This document shows, in pieces, positions 62,228 through 64,000 of a stretch of DNA of 64,000 bases. This DNA is from Saccharibacillus soli (GTDB lineage: Bacteria; Bacillota; Bacilli; Paenibacillales; Paenibacillaceae), in assembly GCA_002189105.1 (NCBI GenBank), contig NIOB01000007.1, positions 62,001 to 126,000 of the forward strand, in the 5' to 3' direction. Position numbers and translations under genes: made by a program. How positions within the stretch are numbered: position 1 is the first letter of the stretch; every line of letters begins with the position of its first letter. The notes under the pieces are model-generated. The model was given only the letters and a program-made list of their open reading frames with translations. It searched no databases and was not told where the DNA came from.

Positions 62228-63286
62228 ATGACTTTGGAACCGGAGAATAACGTTCAACAAGGATGCCCCCCATCACAGGGACATCCATTCTCGCAGAAGG
62301 CTATCCAGAAGAATGAATATGCAGCACCCGGGTCTCGCCAAGTGACCAGGTACCGCCAAGAGGATCGGGAAGATGCCGTGCGTATGCTGGGACTATGCGG
62401 AGCAGAGGAACGGGTGAGTCTGCTTCCTGGGCAAGAGAAGGGGCCGCTTGAACGGAAGGCTTTTATCGTCCGCAGCCATTCGGGAATCGACGGAATTGCG
62501 CTGCTCTGGCAGAAAGGGTTTCACCCTTTGGGTCGTTACCTGAACCTGTATCTCCGTCCGGATCAGCAGGATCTGAGGGTTGCGGAAGCCTTGATGGAGG
62601 TTGTACAAGCAGAAGCTGGCGGCAGGGCGATTCAGGTTTTGTTTCGGGAAAATGAATTATTGGCGGTGGATTTTTACACTCGATTTGGATTTGCCGAGAT
62701 GCGTCGTACTTATATGCCCCATCTTGACCTGGCCAAGGTTAAGCTTACTGCGGCGGAAGAACAAGGGGCAGCGATTAGGGACGATTGCCTGCATATACGC
62801 TCATTCGCTGAACTTCAAGGAAACGAAGCGGCGCTGAACGGTTTGGCCCAGCGGATGCGTGCGTCTTACGAAAAAGCGCATGAAGGGAACCCGCCTCAGC
62901 CTTACCCGTTGACGGTATGGCGAACCTTTAGCGAAGCTGACGATCTATGGGCTGAAGGATCATTTGCTGCGCTGAACGCCCAAGGAGACGAAGTGCTGGC
63001 CTTTGCTTCTCTGCATAAGGGGGAAGCGGAACATGAGGCAGAGTTAGGCTGGATGGGAGCGGAATCAGGCTTCGAGACTCTTCTGGAGATCGTGGATCGC
63101 AAGCGTATGGCTTACAGTCTGGCTCATGGATTCATCCGAGTCTCTGCCGAGATCGATAACACCGATCGTTATCAGATCACGCTGCTCGATAAGTATCCCT
63201 TTGAGCCTGCGGAACCCCTATTGACTTATCGAAGAGAAGCGGGCGGGACGGAAAGAACGGAAACCGGAGAGGAGAGACTGGATTGA
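62228..63286 (+). CDS. Double-GNAT-domain protein
   Basis: A 352-aa protein with two consecutive acetyltransferase-like regions after a ~35-residue disordered N-terminus. The first (about 40-175) has LNLYLRPDQQDLRVAEALM and LAVDFYTRFGFAEMRRT. The second (about 180-335) is more diverged (HEAELGWMGAESGF, ISAEIDN-like end). The second half lacks a clear RxxGxG/A loop, so only the first may bind CoA. GGAGGAAC precedes ATG 62228; an open frame from 62090 lacks homology. Its stop overlaps the TTG start of the next gene by 4 bases (TTGA). Confidence 0.82.
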   Translation: MTLEPENNVQQGCPPSQGHPFSQKAIQKNEYAAPGSRQVTRYRQEDREDAVRMLGLCGAEERVSLLPGQEKGPLERKAFIVRSHSGIDGIALLWQKGFHPLGRYLNLYLRPDQQDLRVAEALMEVVQAEAGGRAIQVLFRENELLAVDFYTRFGFAEMRRTYMPHLDLAKVKLTAAEEQGAAIRDDCLHIRSFAELQGNEAALNGLAQRMRASYEKAHEGNPPQPYPLTVWRTFSEADDLWAEGSFAALNAQGDEVLAFASLHKGEAEHEAELGWMGAESGFETLLEIVDRKRMAYSLAHGFIRVSAEIDNTDRYQITLLDKYPFEPAEPLLTYRREAGGTERTETGEERLD

Positions 63287-64000
63287 ACAATCTTGAAAGG
63301 ATGTCCGCACTAGAGGGACTTCCACAGCAGGCGTATGGTCAATTGGATGGCTCGAAGACGCTTCGTGATCCACTCTGGGGAACGGTCGTGACTCCCAGTG
63401 CAAACGAGGTCAAGCTGCTGCGAAGTCGGACACTTAGACGCCTGCATGAAGTGAATCATGCAGGCCCGGCGGCGCTGCACACCCAGCATACGTCCACGCG
63501 TCTTCAGCATACGCTTGGCGTCTTCGCCTTGATCGCCCACTTTGCACCGAATTGGCCAGAACTGCGGGCAGCGGCGCTGCTTCACGATGCCGGACACGGG
63601 CCATTCAGTCATGCGCTGGAAGGCATCGAAGGGTTCAACCATTATCTGCGCGCTCAAGAAGTCTTGGCTTCCGAGGACGTGCAGCAGGCACTGGAGGGGC
63701 TGAATCGAGGCGAGGTTGTTGACCTCATTCAAGGCGATCTTGCCAGTTTGCTGCGCAATCGGGAAGGCGTGCTGCATGCCGACCACCTGGATTCCTGGGT
63801 GCGCAGTGCCGCTGCGTTCGGCATCCTGCCGTTTCCGGCGCCGGAGCTGCTGCGCGGCTTCCGGCTGTCGGGGCCGCATCTGGAAGCCGATGCGGACGCC
63901 GCCGCGCTGATGCTGCGGCTGATCCTGCACGAAGCGCGTTATCACGCTTCGGCGGAGAACATCGGCCCGGTCGCCGTGCTCCGGGCCTTGACGCAGCGCC
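63283..64000 (+). CDS. HD-domain phosphohydrolase (dGTPase/SAMHD1-like), 5' part
   Basis: An open frame from TTG 63283 to the end of the window. It belongs to the HD hydrolases of dNTPase type: HTSTRLQHTLGVFAL (first histidine), LLHDAGHGPFSHALEG (HD), and DHLDSWVRSA (last Asp) are all present in the first ~180 residues. These enzymes remove triphosphate from dNTPs. The start overlaps the preceding gene by 4 bases, and GGAGAGGAG lies upstream, so coupling is likely; ATG 63301 is an alternative. The C-terminus lies outside this window. Confidence 0.85.
   Translation, partial: MNNLERMSALEGLPQQAYGQLDGSKTLRDPLWGTVVTPSANEVKLLRSRTLRRLHEVNHAGPAALHTQHTSTRLQHTLGVFALIAHFAPNWPELRAAALLHDAGHGPFSHALEGIEGFNHYLRAQEVLASEDVQQALEGLNRGEVVDLIQGDLASLLRNREGVLHADHLDSWVRSAAAFGILPFPAPELLRGFRLSGPHLEADADAAALMLRLILHEARYHASAENIGPVAVLRALTQR

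Overview
The window looks like chromosomal DNA from a spore-forming Paenibacillaceae bacterium (Paenibacillus or a close relative such as Saccharibacillus). This is inferred from moderately high GC, strong AGGAGG-type ribosome binding sites, several TTG starts, an AbrB-type transition-state regulator preceded by Spo0A-like boxes, Bacillus-type CtsR and PerR/Fur-like operators, PepV, an YpgQ-like HD hydrolase and HD-GYP proteins. Nothing resembles a prophage, insertion sequence, plasmid module or CRISPR array. It is ordinary gene-dense chromosome with a large accessory share.

Layout. 0-8.5 kb: two small unknown genes, a tRNA-Leu(CAG), an AviRa-type 23S rRNA methyltransferase, a MEDS/PAS hybrid histidine kinase, then pepV, an Asparaginase_II-type asparaginase and msrA. 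8.5-12.9 kb: a SUKH-like protein, two tandem paralogous membrane proteins on the minus strand, a GNAT enzyme, a DUF2164 protein and a small-molecule kinase. 12.9-15.8 kb: an MFS exporter divergent from a TetR regulator that is translationally coupled to a PhzF enzyme, with a complete promoter/operator region between them. 15.9-25 kb: small secreted and membrane proteins, DUF2625, an SDR, an SRPBCC protein, threonine synthase, a HIBADH-type dehydrogenase, a VanZ-like protein, an NTR-like surface protein and a PhoA-type alkaline phosphatase. 25-30.9 kb: DinB-like, GNAT, BKACE, HD-GYP, histidine phosphatase, an orphan ABC ATPase and a 52-residue small protein. 30.9-37.7 kb: a VanRS-like two-component system divergent from a MacAB/YknXYZ-like ABC system whose adaptor carries a very long repeat-built coiled coil. 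37.8-40.6 kb: GNATs, a kinase and a CtsR-controlled Hsp20. 40.6-44 kb: a DHA2 drug exporter with its own two-component system. 44-49.1 kb: a secreted protein with FIVAR-like helical repeats and a CbpA-ClpB chaperone operon. 49.3-53.5 kb: an HD hydrolase, a decayed methyltransferase, a GNAT, a phosphoesterase and an NAD-binding protein. 53.7-58.5 kb: fur and a three-gene operon for a heterodimeric ABC exporter. 58.7-64 kb: a GNAT, abrB, DUF2785, a TVP38-type membrane protein, a double GNAT and a truncated HD-domain protein.

Themes. Drug, antibiotic and envelope stress functions dominate: two MFS exporters, three ABC systems, three sensor kinases, AviRa, VanZ, two APH-fold kinases and seven GNAT loci. 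Several regulatory circuits can be read from the DNA: twin TetR operators, a CtsR box on hsp20, Spo0A boxes just downstream of the abrB promoter, a PerR-like box at fur, OmpR-type direct repeats before the MacA-like gene, and palindromes over the promoter of the heterodimeric ABC operon. The most unusual object is the 864-residue adaptor: one coiled-coil arm repeats every 29 residues and the other exactly every 25.
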